A stretch of 25,610 nucleotides of DNA, from NCBI GenBank assembly GCA_002284615.2, contig MU069606.1, positions 202,827 through 228,436 on the forward strand. Reading direction: 5' to 3'. Of this stretch, positions 8,444-17,407 are shown piece after piece. Position 1 is the stretch's first letter, and the number at the start of each line of letters is the position of its first letter. Under the pieces are notes generated by a model. The model had not been told where the DNA came from, searched no databases, and worked only from the letters and a program-made list of their open reading frames with translations. The position numbers and the translations under genes were made by a program. Source of the DNA: Dunaliella salina (Eukaryota > Chlorophyta > Chlorophyceae > Chlamydomonadales > Dunaliellaceae).

Positions 8444-8989
8444 ATGATGAAAACAGAACATACACCAACAGGATGGAACTGGTCGAAGCTTTACCCAGTC
8501 CATGCTCCCCTTGATCCCCCCAATTCCAACCCAGACAGTGGGAGAAGTGCCCCTAATACACACATACACCCTGATTCTAGAGCTTACAGCAACCCCCCCT
8601 TTGATGTTGAGGATATGGAAGTAGAAAATGCATTCCTTAGCAGCCAGGAGAGCCCATTTCCAAACAGTCAACCATGTGCAGAAGGGCACTCATACCAAGG
8701 CAGACGCACTCGCAAAAGAAACAATCCCCACGCGGAGCAGCAGCAGACACAAGTACATAAAATACAACCCAATCAACCCTTTACGACACCCCACACACAG
8801 GCCCCGTCCCCAGAGCCCTCACAGACCCCACAAATTGGAAGCAGAAGGTCCAGAGGGAGCCAAGCCCCAGCAACACTTTTTGACCCTGATCCCCAACCCA
8901 TTATAACCCTTTGTCCCACACCTCCAAACACTTCAAGCACTGATTTCCCCCAATGGCTCTGGAACTATAAACAGAACAAGCCTGATTAA
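8444..8989 (+). CDS. Pro-rich open frame at the start of LINE copy A (possible ORF1)
   Basis: A 181-codon frame starting with two ATG codons and ending TAA. The product is rich in Pro, Ser, Thr, Gln and Asn, with a basic patch near residues 86-95 (RRTRKRNN) and SRRSRGS near 133. It has no recognisable domain, membrane segment or zinc knuckle. A basic, low-complexity N-terminal region before the enzymatic parts would suit a nucleic-acid-binding first ORF or N-terminal extension of a LINE, but nothing proves this. It lies 1 kb downstream of the AAAGTGC cluster start and directly upstream of the PHD region. No second copy is in the window for comparison. The overlapping reverse frame at 8231-8689 is probably its shadow. 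Confidence 0.45.
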   Translation: MMKTEHTPTGWNWSKLYPVHAPLDPPNSNPDSGRSAPNTHIHPDSRAYSNPPFDVEDMEVENAFLSSQESPFPNSQPCAEGHSYQGRRTRKRNNPHAEQQQTQVHKIQPNQPFTTPHTQAPSPEPSQTPQIGSRRSRGSQAPATLFDPDPQPIITLCPTPPNTSSTDFPQWLWNYKQNKPD

Positions 8990-9000
8990 TAAGCGCAGTT

Positions 9001-9607
9001 GAAGCTAGCAACACCATCTTCCGCTTTGACCATGTCATCCTATACATCTTGGGCTGGCAACACCTTCGGAAATATAAGAGGTCTTTTCAAGAAAAGGAGC
9101 AAAAACAATACAAAGTACAATGGAACCCCGCCACCATTGAAAGATGGGCCTGCCCATTTTCCAAAATGATGGGCTGAAAGTGGCCTCTTCAAAGCATGTA
9201 CCAAGAAGAACTAAAGCAGACCCGTGTTGCCAGCTCTGCTGGAGCCCATTAAGCAAAGAATACACCTTTGAAATTCAAATCCATGAAGACATGCCGACCT
9301 GTGATACATGCCACCGCACATACCACTGGGACTGTCTCATAGATGTAAAGGCATGCTCCCAAAATGACCGGGCACTGAGCGAACAAAATGAGCACTGGGA
9401 CTGCCCTGCCTGCGCATCCCTGTCAGACTCCCAAAAAGCGGAAAGGATCAACTTCTCTGAGGACTGTGAAATGCTCTATGCAGAGTGGCATCCTAAATGG
9501 GAAGCTGAAGAAATGCTACGAATACATCCAGACCTGGATGCTCATGTGCAAGCCTTTGACGCGGGGAGTCAAAACCAGAGGAAATAGAAGACCCTGACAT
9601 GCTCATT
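9001..9607 (+). pseudogene. LINE copy A: PHD finger region
   Basis: The first part reads FRFDHVILY and YKVQWNPATIERWA. A one-base deletion then moves the frame to LPIFQNDGL, matching copy B (TIKNWALPMFERAGF). A C4HC3 PHD finger follows at about 9230-9410: CQLC, CDTC, YHWDC, CPAC. Next is the conserved stretch YAEWHPKWEAEEM. PHD fingers read histone tails, usually H3 lysine 4, so this domain may guide the element to chromatin. After EDPDMLI at about 9607 the frame is cut by an insertion and resumes at 10312. Cysteine spacing is clear; ligand and role are inference. Confidence 0.72.
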
Positions 9608-10309
9608 TAATGCTGTGTCAATTTTACTGTTGATGACCAATTAGTTAGGTTGTTATAGGGGTTTTTGGGGGATGATTTTCCCTGGACCTCCATGTTGAGA
9701 ATTTCTACGTTCTACGTTCTACATTCTGCTCTGTACATGTAGTGCCATCTGGATAAGATGTAGTAGAATATCTCAACCTTCTATGTGTATAGGAGTGATG
9801 GCCTGAGGCCAAGCAAGCCCTGGGGAGAGGGCAAGGATGGAGCAGCAGCGTGGCAATCAGGGAAGTGTGGCAAAGAGAGCACAAGAGAGTAAGCATGCCT
9901 GAGTGTGGCAGGCATTGCAAGAAATATGCTGCTGGTTATTGCAGCCCAATGTCCTCTGATGGAGGGTTACTCCACCTTGGACGAAGGAGGTGGTGGTGCG
10001 GAGGCAGGCCACACACTGCCGTGACCAGTGAACCACACCACCATCCCAACAGCACACAAACCCCACATTCTCAACATTTTTTCGTGTGATGTGGCTGAGT
10101 CCTTGCTTCAATATTGTCCTGATTCTATCTCAAGGTTCATCATCCTGTCCTTTTGCATTTTTCCATTAACTTGCCAACACTCACTTGCATCGTGATTTTT
10201 CCTTGCTGCCCTTCTCTCTGTTCTGTGCACCAAGCAAAAATCAGGGGGGGTAGTGATTCGTGTTGCCAAGTCAGTACATCTTACAGAACATGATCTGAGC
10301 ATGACAACC
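9608..10309. other. About 0.7-kb insertion interrupting LINE copy A
   Basis: The LINE frame stops after EDPDMLI and resumes at TIEIDLDNLVNQGF; in copy B the matching residues are only a few codons apart (DEPDLSIPAADSELDNLVRQGF). The intervening ~700 bp has no recognisable gene. CATGCTCA at 9598-9605 and TGAGCATG at 10296-10303 are complementary and near the two ends, a possible short terminal inverted repeat. Inside is a short tandem ACGTTCTACGTTCTAC at about 9706-9722. It may be a non-autonomous DNA transposon, but ends and duplication are unproven. Confidence 0.5.
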
Positions 10310-11388
10310 CCTTGACCATTGAAATAGACCTGGACAATCTTGTCAACCAAGGCTTTGAAGGCAATCCTCAGAGCCTATCTGAGTCTCCATGGCTCTCAAC
10401 CACTGGCTGCGCAATTTGCAAGAATGTCACCTTTGACTTCCAACCTACCAATCCCCAGACAGATATCATGCCAACATGGCAATGTGAAATTATCATTAGA
10501 AGTGTTGACCTCATGAAGGAAACTCTTCACTCGGACACAACTGATGAGGTTGCCATGCCAACACAAATGCCAGAGGTAGCCACGTCTGAATGCGCCTGTG
10601 TCTACAATACCAATGGCAAATGCATGGGCATGCTCACAATAGAAAGGCTCACAACCCTGCTCGAAGCCTACAAAGCAGCAAAAAGAGCAGGCATCCATGC
10701 CACCACTCAGCCCCCTGTCCAGGATTCAGCATCTGAAATCATGGGTCTGCTCTCACGCCAAAAGGCTCAACAGAAAAATCTTCTGGCCCAGAGCAGAAAG
10801 GTTTTCGATTCAAACATGCTTATTACTCCTTCTCACATCCAATCAGCCCTGCATAAGTGGTGCATGGTCTCAGCGGATAGGTTTTCCGGCCCTCTTGATT
10901 TTGAAAATACCTACAACACTTATTTCAGCACAAACTACCGAGACCAGGTCTTTGGGGCGCACACAGACACCCTCTCTGTGCGCTACACTGGCTTCTCCTT
11001 CTGCCATCCTCCACACGATGATGAAATGATGTTTAGACTCCTACGCCACGCAGTGCACTCCACCCTCCATTCCACAGATCCAGTTGCCACCTTCATGCCC
11101 CTGCCCCACTGGAGAGGCTTCAGCCGTAATGCGTATATGAGCTGGCTGAAACAATACCCAGATACTGCAAAAGTTCTTGCCAAATTCCCTGCAAGGAAAA
11201 TCCGATTCCAAGCACCACAACACTGGTTTGACACCATCACCAATCCTACTCCACCTTCCTACCCTATGCAACTCATCGTTGTGTAGAACCCTAATGCCAG
11301 AGAAATACTAGATGCCGCAAACAAAGACTGGTTTCAGTCCCTCCAGCAAGATGTAAAGCAAGTTACACCAGAAACTTGTTGGCTACCT
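10310..11388 (+). pseudogene. LINE copy A: PCIF1/MT-A70-like domain, signature replaced
   Basis: A 324-codon frame (first codon TTG, not a real start) continuing the PHD protein. Residues about 180-320 carry HKWCMVSADRFSGPLDF, then FGAHTD, GFSFCHPPHDDEMM, RHAVHS, ATFMPLPHW, AYMSWLKQYP and QLIVV. The order resembles the PCIF1 branch of MT-A70-like adenine methyltransferases: an NPPF-type loop, then a helix with [DE]xxM, then a strand with P-x-W. Here CHPP occupies the place of NPPF, and copy B has CHPI, so the change is a family trait and catalysis is doubtful. A TAG at 11284 replaces the Trp of VWN. The stretch to 11388 links into RNase H. The fold assignment is by eye and tentative; it could be another Rossmann-like or novel domain. 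Confidence 0.45.
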
Positions 11389-12408
11389 TTGGATTCTCCA
11401 AATACTGTCATGCCGCTGCGTACCCACCAACACCTAGCATCAAATACTTGGAAAAATAAATTCCAATCACTTCCCCCTGACACCTATAGCTGCTCACACA
11501 AGTGCCCTCAGGAAAGGGCAGAATTCACCTCTGCCAACTTCAAAAATACATTCACACCTAAATTCAAGGACTGGAGGGAAATCACCTACACTGATGGCAG
11601 CGTGATTAAGCACAAAGATGACGACTCTCAACCCCTTTCCGGTTCAGGTGTTTACAAACCAGGAAGTGACACTGTTGCACCCTCCCAACGCTTGCAACTG
11701 CACATAAAACTCAATGGCCATGGGCCAACCAATACCATCACCAGAGCACAACTTGTGGGTATCCTTGTGGCACTCCAACACGAGCAAACTGAGATTGCCA
11801 CTGATAGTGCATCCTGCCTTTTTCAGATTTCTAATCAAACCCTTAACCCGATGCACATGAGGTATCACCTACATGCAGAGCTCATTCATGCAATATCAAC
11901 CATATTGAAGCACTCCCCTCACCCTATCCATTTTTACAAAGTCAAAGCCCACTCTGGCATCATAGGAAATGAAGGGGCCGACGCTCACGCTCGCACCGCA
12001 GCCCTCTCTCACGCCATAGACATTGCACTTCCAGATGCCAGGGACCCTTTCCACAATTTCTATTGGCTTTCATTGAAGACCTCTTCCATACAAAATGATG
12101 GCATGCACCGCTACCACGCGCTTCCGATGCACTATCTCACCAACCTGAGCGACAAACTTAAAACACACATGCACAAGAAACACAAGCTTGGCTCTGCTGA
12201 CACCTCTGGATTCCACTACCAGAGATGGCAGAAGCTTAACGATGCCACACCATCCACCGCCAATGCCAACACTGAAGTTTACATCCCAACCCCTCAACTT
12301 GCAAACAAGGAGATCAGCAACTCCTTCTGGAAAAGCCCAAAGATAACCCTTAAACAGCAAATAAATCTTATGGAGTATCGAACGGATACACTGTACACAC
12401 AGAGTTAG
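11389..12408 (+). pseudogene. LINE copy A: RNase H domain
   Basis: An open frame of 339 codons holding RNase H1-type motifs: YTDGS at about residue 67 (first Asp), RAQLVGIL (the Glu of RAEL is Gln here), IATDS (third acidic residue) and KAHSGIIGNEGADAHA (His and last Asp). RNase H removes the RNA strand after reverse transcription. Copies B and C keep Glu at the second position, so copy A has lost one of four catalytic acids. The C-terminal part (HKLG, NSFWK, QQINLMEYRTDTLY) links to the zinc finger and is shared by all copies. The frame ends at a TAG where copies B and C continue with KHA. Confidence 0.85.
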
Positions 12409-13229
12409 GCCTCCAACTTCAATTTTTCCAGTTCTGAAAGATGCCCACTCTGTGCAAATACGGACAGCATTTCTCACGTTCTGCTTAGGTGTACCAACCC
12501 AACAATGAGTGGGATGCACACCAACAGACACCATGCGGCCCTTGGTCTCTGAGTAGAAGCCCTGAGTAAAGGCCGGTATGGCTCATACCTCATTAGCATG
12601 GACGGCTGCAATCATGACAGACTTCTGGACCAAGGCATACAAATCCCTGAAAACACCTCTCGAGCTATTCTAGATTGGGTTTTCCCAAATGATATTGCCG
12701 CACCTGCTCGGCACCAAAGCTGCCCTGATGCTCTTTTTGTGCGCACCATCCCAGGCAGACAAGCCCACCTTGATCCTACCAAGATCCCCCCACAAGATAG
12801 GGATACTCACCTCGTCGAACTTAAATTCTGCCCTGACACAAATCCCTTCACCACCTTAGAACGTGCACGGACTCAACATTCCCACACCATAACTAGACTT
12901 AAACACGCAGCTTAAGAAACCCAAACAGGAATAACAAAGTGACTTTGCATACCATCTTAATTGGTGTGGGTGGCACGATTTACAATGAGCTAACAATTAC
13001 ACCTCTCATAAATCTGGGTCTTACCAAACAGAAAGCCAAATCACTAGCATCCAAGCTCAGGGACCATGCCATCCAAAGATCATCCACCATCATTAACACT
13101 AGACATGCACTTTGCTTTCAGAGGGCATCTGGAAGGGGGTTTGATGGGCGCGCGGCGGCGGCTGAGGATGGAAGAAGGAGAGTCCGAGCGCTCAGGGGCA
13201 TGGCTAGCAATCCTCCAGATCCCCATTAG
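12409..13229 (+). pseudogene. LINE copy A: CCHC finger, PD-(D/E)XK-like nuclease and C-terminus
   Basis: In the same frame after the stop comes CPLC-x7-H-x4-C at about 12439-12492, a C-x2-C-x7-H-x4-C finger. At 12598-12915 the frame reads CPDALFV, then HLVELKFCPDT and TQH, fitting the order PD ... E-x-K ... Q of restriction-like endonucleases. Such a domain nicks target DNA in R2-type and Dualen LINEs. After a frame change near 12935 follows VTLHTILIGVGG, a Leu/Ala-rich helix region and an insert rich in Gly, Arg and Ala. The protein ends SNPPDPH and TAG. An in-frame TGA lies near 12549. The zinc finger is clear; the nuclease call rests on motif order in three copies. Confidence 0.7.
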
Positions 13230-13374
13230 TTCTGTCTCTTGCTCTCTCCTAGGCTAGTTTTGTCTAGTTTAGGTGGAGGGCCTCCTGGTGAGGCCTCTAA
13301 CTTTTGTTAGAGGTTCTTCCCTTCATGCACGCGGCCTTTGGCTGGCATAGACTTTTCTTTTCTTTTCTTCTTCT
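13230..13374 (+). other. 3' UTR and tail of LINE copy A
   Basis: Contains the stem-loop CCTCTAAC-TTTT-GTTAGAGG at 13294-13313 and an overlapping GGCCTC/GAGGCC stem at 13279-13295. A TTCCCTTCATGCACGC box corresponds to TTTCCTTAACGCACGC of copy C. GGCATAGAC and (TTTTC)n follow at 13346-13374. LINE reverse transcriptases often recognise such 3' stem-loops. Confidence 0.75.
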
Positions 13375-13930
13375 TTGATGACGAATTCATCTACTACCTT
13401 GTCATGCATGCCCTGTCTTCAATCACCAGCACAACTACCCCAACGGTTGCCTTCATGCTCCTCCCCAGCCAGATGGGATGGACCAAAAAAGGATACATGC
13501 GTTGGTTCACTTGCTACCCGGACTATGCCACAGTCCTTGCCAAGCTTCCCTCAGGAAGTTTAACATTCCAACAACCCCAGACCTACCTTCTTCCTCTCGC
13601 TCCTCCTGAAAAAAATACGAGACACATGCAACTTATTGCCATCTGGAACAATGAGGGAAAGCAAAGCTCTTCCTTAATAACCCAAATTGGTTTCAGGGTT
13701 TAAAACAAGAGATCCAGGTAGGAAACCGGTACCAAAGAAGCAGTCAACAGATTGCAGAAGATCAAAACCCTCTCTTTTGAAGCACCCCGCACATGGAGGG
13801 AAAAATTTGCACTTTTGCATCATGACACGCGCAACATTTTCGAAGTCTGCAGCCAACAAAGAACCAGCACACCTAACGTACAATCATACCTGCAACCCCT
13901 GCAACAAAAAATCCCAGGCTGGTGAGACCT
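13375..13930 (+). pseudogene. LINE copy C: C-terminal part of the PCIF1-like domain and linker
   Basis: The frame reads DDEFIYYLVMHALSS, AFMLLPSQMGW, YMRWFTCYPDYATVLAKLP and MQLIAIWN. These align with DDEMMFRLLRHAVHS, TFMPLPHW, YMSWLKQYPDTAKVLAKFP and MQLIVV of copy A. The N-terminal half with the CHPP loop is missing. The linker from about 13660 to 13930 is broken by stops but keeps FEAPRTWREKF and IPGW before RNase H. Confidence 0.65.
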
Positions 13931-14408
13931 AACATACACAGATGGCAGTGTCTTAAAGTCCGACAACAAGGATACACAGCAGGCAGGAGCATCCTTTTTC
14001 ATCCCGGAAGACATCTCCTCCTCTGAACCTGTCACCCGCACAATAAATCCCGAGGGCCATGGTCCCACTTAAACTATTAACAGAGCAGAGCTCGCTGCAA
14101 TTTTGATAGCTCTACAGCAAGGGCACACTTCAATTGCGACTGACAATTCTTCAGCACTTAATCAGAATAAAAACGAGCTTCTAAAACCCATGGATATTTC
14201 CACGCAATTACATACACCACTGCTCAAAGAAATCATAGCCTGCATTAATGCTTCAGAAGGCCCTGTCCACTTCTGCAAAGTGAAGTCACGCAGTGGCATC
14301 CTTGGTAATGAAGGCGCAGATGCCCTTGCCCATCAAGCAGCTATGCTACCTGATGAAGCTAACACCTCACTCAACCAGGCAGAAACTCCTTTCTTCCATC
14401 TCCATTAA
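13931..14408 (+). pseudogene. LINE copy C: RNase H domain
   Basis: YTDGS at about 13934, RAELAAI at about 14082-14102, IATDN at about 14136 and GILGNEGADALA at about 14295-14330 give all four acidic positions. The usual K-x-H before SG is VKSR here, so the conserved His is lost. A TAA interrupts the frame just before TINRAEL. The frame shifts near 14390 into the zinc-finger part. Confidence 0.8.
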
Positions 14409-15054
14409 TGGCAATCAATATTGGCTTGCTGCATCTGCCACAACACATTGCTCTCACACAGAATACTTGACCCTTTCAAACCTCCAGGACAAACTGCAAC
14501 AAGTAATGCATGAAAAACACAAATTGGGAACAGCAAACCTCAGCACATATAGCTACCAAAATTGGCAGAGCCTGCTCAGGATGTCCAATGCTCACCCCAT
14601 TGCCAATTCAACAATTAGTGATGCTTTCTGGCACATGAAATCTGTAACCCACAAGGAACAAACCAATGTCCTCAAGTATCGCACAGACACCCTTTATAAT
14701 GGCAAACATGCTAGACGCTTCAGTGGCTACCCTGGGCCTTATCTTTGCCCTCTTTGTGGTACACCTGATAGCACCTCCCATACCCTACTCAGGTGCACTC
14801 ACCCACAGATGAACAGGATGAATAACAATCTCCACCATCAAGCACTCAGCATCTGCGGTGAAGCAATAAGCAAAGGAGACTTTGGATCTTGCATCGTTTC
14901 TGTAGATGCATATAACACAGAGAGGCTACGCTCCCTGAAAATGGAAATTCCAAATACTGTACACCGGCATTCGTACGTATATACGTATAGTATATACTCC
15001 ACAATGGCTGTTTCCGTCCAGACAACCACCACACACACAGCTCAGTCGCCCTGA
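14401..15054 (+). pseudogene. LINE copy C: linker and CCHC zinc finger
   Basis: Reads NGNQYWLAASATTH, HEKHKLGTANLSTYSYQNW, DAFWHM and YRTDTLYNGKHARRF, then CPLC-x7-H-x4-C at about 14743-14795, followed by SICGEAISKGDFGSCIVS. These are the same residues as in copies A and B. At 14974-14987 the palindrome TACGTATATACGTA interrupts the region before the nuclease domain, and the frame is lost there. Confidence 0.75.
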
Positions 15055-15563
15055 TGGCATTACAGTTTTACCCCTTGAAGGCAGAGACTCCACACACCAC
15101 CCGCAGGATATGAATCCCAGAGACAGAGATATCCACCTCATTGAGCTTAAATTTTGTTCTGACACCAAACCCAAACAAACTCTCCACACTGCACATAATC
15201 AGCACAAACACACCGTTGAAAGCTTATGCACAAGATCTCTCTCAAAGTTGGGCCACACACAGCAATAACAGAGTCACACTACATTCCATATTAATTGGAT
15301 TTGCAGGAACTATCTTTAATCCCTACACTATTGATCCCCTCTGCAAACTTGGCCTAACCAAAGACATAGCTCACAAAACCGCGAAAGAACTCCACTATCA
15401 CGCTGTAAAGTCCCTAACAAAAATTCACAACACCAAAAATGCCATTCAACTCAGTAACCTAAGCAATGGGGGTTTGGGAGAGGGGGCTACAGGGAGGGCT
15501 GCATACAGGACAGCGAGGCGCGCAGTCGGACAGATGGCCGACAATCCGCCGGACTCTCATTAG
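15041..15563 (+). pseudogene. LINE copy C: PD-(D/E)XK-like nuclease and C-terminus
   Basis: SRPDGITVLPL at about 15044-15080, HLIELKFCSDTKP at about 15140-15175 and HNQH give the PD ... E-x-K ... Q order seen in the other copies. After a frame change come VTLHSILIGFAGTIF, LGLTKDIAHKTAKELHYHAV and the C-terminus NPPDSH with TAG. A Gly/Arg/Ala-rich stretch precedes the end, as in copy A. The nuclease assignment is inferred from motifs. Confidence 0.68.
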
Positions 15564-15685
15564 CTGGGCTGCTCATAACTAGCCTTGTTTGGTGGGGCTC
15601 ACTGTTAGTGCCAGTGCTAACTGTTGGGTCTTTCCTTAACGCACGCTGATAGGTACCAGCGTACACTTTACTTTACTTTATCTTG
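15564..15685 (+). other. 3' UTR and tail of LINE copy C
   Basis: Stem-loops GTTAG...CTAAC (15604-15621) and ACGCTG...CAGCGT (15643-15662), the box TTTCCTTAACGC, and a short (TTTAC)n tail at about 15663-15680. Position of hairpins and tail matches copy A although the sequence differs. Confidence 0.7.
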
Positions 15686-16289
15686 AAGGGAAGGACCTCA
15701 CCACATAGACCAAGAGGAAGAGGGAACAAAGGAATTTCTCTGGCAAGTCAACCTCCACCGCCTCGAGCCTACAGCAAAACTGCCTGGCTGGCTCTTCTGA
15801 GCGAGTTGTATTCCCTTCTTGAAGCCTTAAGCTCCTGTTCCTCGATTCAAGAGAGGAGTACTTTCTATACATTACACACTTTACATTATATGAAGTTAAA
15901 GCCTTCAGCCAGGAAGTTTGGCTGCTCAACTGACAGTGGATTGATCGGAGAAAGCGAGCGACTCTTTTCACATGCTTGATATTTGGGCATAGAACTGAGG
16001 AACAATGAATGCTCTTGTACTGAGATAGGATCATTCCTGACTACTGTAATAGGCACACTCTGTTGAGTTGCCAGAAAGGGCCATCACCCCTTCCAAAGTG
16101 GACCATTGTCAGAATGTCGTATTTTGTTACCAGGGTATTTCCACCCGCTTTCTTGGTAATGTGAAAAACATCGATTTCTGATGATAGATAAGAGGTTCCG
16201 GATGGTGAGGCTCCAGTGCTTACCATCCCACTTACTTACCGATTTCCAGTAAATACTGATTACTGCACCAATTTTTTGATGAGAATACT
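15686..16289. other. No gene recognised
   Basis: About 600 bp without protein similarity. A minus-strand frame at 15678-16034 (118 codons) shows no domain and is probably chance. Confidence 0.5.
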
Positions 16290-16483
16290 ATTACTTCCCA
16301 CAGCCAGGTTCTAGAGCCAAGTGCTTCTAGTAACCCTCCAGATCCACATTAGCTTTCTCTTTTTCACACCTTGGGGTGAAGGGGGCTCACGGCTCTTTTT
16401 TGAGCCAATTTGTCTCCTTCATTTCCTTAATTGGTGTAGGGACAATTTCTCTGCCTATGCAGTTTTTTCTTTTCTCTTTTAAG
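16290..16483 (+). mobile_element. LINE fragment E: 3' end only
   Basis: Matches copy D on the opposite strand. It holds CCAGGTTCTAGAGCC, CTTCTAGTAACCCTCCAGATCCACATTAG (the last codons, here out of one clean frame), then the 3' UTR with CACC-TTGG-GGTG and GGCTC-TTTTTT-GAGCC stems, the TTTCCTTAATTGG box and a (TTTTC)-like tail at about 16461-16483. The left boundary is approximate and no target duplication was seen. Confidence 0.85.
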
Positions 16484-17349
16484 CGTTTTGTTTCCTTCCC
16501 AAGAAGCATTTTGTTACCTGTTTTGGCCTTTGGGCAACAGCATGCACAGCCACAGTCTATTATCTGTTGTGATACAAGGGAAACGGTTACACTTGAGTTT
16601 GACCTTCAGCCAGGTTGTTTGGCTGCTCGGCCTGATGAACTATTCCATCCACAGAATAAATATCCATGAGATTAGAAATAAAACGATAAGTCTCATTAGT
16701 TTGGTCCTGTAAAAATGAAAGAAATCCTGAGAACTAGCCTAAGTGTAGTAAAAAGCGCCTGTCTTGTCTTGAAGAACTCTGTGAGCAGAGGTGAAACCAG
16801 AGAAGAGATGTCAATAAGTCCTTCTAAGAGAACATACAAGATTGCAGGAACAAAGGAACACAGCATGTATTTCATCTTGAAGTCCTCCTAAGTCATATTT
16901 CATCACAAACTGAAGTGTGCTCCTGCTAAAGTGATGTCTCAACTCTTAGGGTGTGTGCATGCAATTGAAAACGCGCAATGTTTCTCAGCAAATGCTTGCC
17001 TAAATCAAGATGCAAATACCTAGGGACAGAAAAGGGCGCTCCATGAGCTGCCGAAGGTTTCAAAGGGAGAGCCACCCAGTAATGATACTTGGCTAATTTG
17101 TTCACACGCTAATTGTGCTCTGCCAAGGCAGCTGCATTCCAAACACTTCGTAGCCTTTTTCTCAGATCAACGGCGAACTCCTTCAGTGCTACAAGCTGCC
17201 CTGAACGCACACATGGAATAGACATATTGCACCTGACCAAGCCATTACATGCTACCAAAAACTCTGAGGTCCAATATTTACGAGAGATACAGGTATCTCA
17301 GACAGGCTGTTGTGATACATTTCTTGGTATAATAAATTCCAACCATCCC
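16484..17349. other. No gene recognised
   Basis: About 870 bp without similarity I can name. Short frames only. Confidence 0.5.
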
Positions 17350-17356
17350 GTTACAT

Positions 17357-17400
17357 GGCTTGCATAGACTTTTCTTTTTTCTTTTCTTTTCTTTTTTCCT
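17357..17400 (+). mobile_element. Tail-only LINE insertion F
   Basis: GGCTTGCATAGAC followed by a (TTTTC)n-like tail, the same junction as the 3' end of copy A (GGCATAGACTTTTC). GTTACAT occurs directly on both sides (17350-17356 and 17401-17407), a probable 7-bp target duplication. Only about 13 bases of the element were copied. Confidence 0.65.
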
Positions 17401-17407
17401 GTTACAT

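Larger units (their letters stand above)
8444..13374 (+). mobile_element. LINE copy A (PHD / methyltransferase-like / RNase H / nuclease family)
   Basis: A plus-strand retrotransposon copy with a Pro-rich open frame, a PHD finger, a 0.7-kb insertion, a methyltransferase-like domain, RNase H, a CCHC finger, a PD-(D/E)XK-like domain, the C-terminus SNPPDPH, a 3' UTR with hairpins and a (TTTTC)n tail. The domains continue into one another through frameshifts and stops, as one decayed polyprotein. No endonuclease of the apurinic type and no reverse transcriptase is seen, so this copy either lost them between about 8990 and 9000 or belongs to a form without them. The left end is not defined: I used the first open frame. 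Its tail abuts copy C without spacer. Confidence 0.8.
13375..15685 (+). mobile_element. LINE copy C, 5'-truncated
   Basis: Starts abruptly within the methyltransferase-like domain (DDEFIYYLVMHAL), exactly at the tail of copy A, and runs through RNase H, CCHC finger and PD-(D/E)XK-like domain to the C-terminus NPPDSH, 3' UTR and a (TTTAC)n tail. Truncation at the 5' end is usual for LINEs. The order of domains equals that of copies A and B, while the sequence is clearly divergent, so C is an older or distinct subfamily member. Confidence 0.85.

Noticed and set aside
8231..8689. 152-codon minus-strand open frame
   Set aside because: Overlaps the AAAGTGC cluster and the Pro-rich frame of copy A antisense, contains an ambiguous codon and has no recognisable feature.
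12070..12534. 154-codon minus-strand open frame
   Set aside because: Antisense to the RNase H and zinc-finger region of LINE copy A, whose sense motifs are clear.
15902..15927. 26-bp near repeat of 16603-16628
   Set aside because: 24 of 26 bases match, but no longer similarity or element structure surrounds it.
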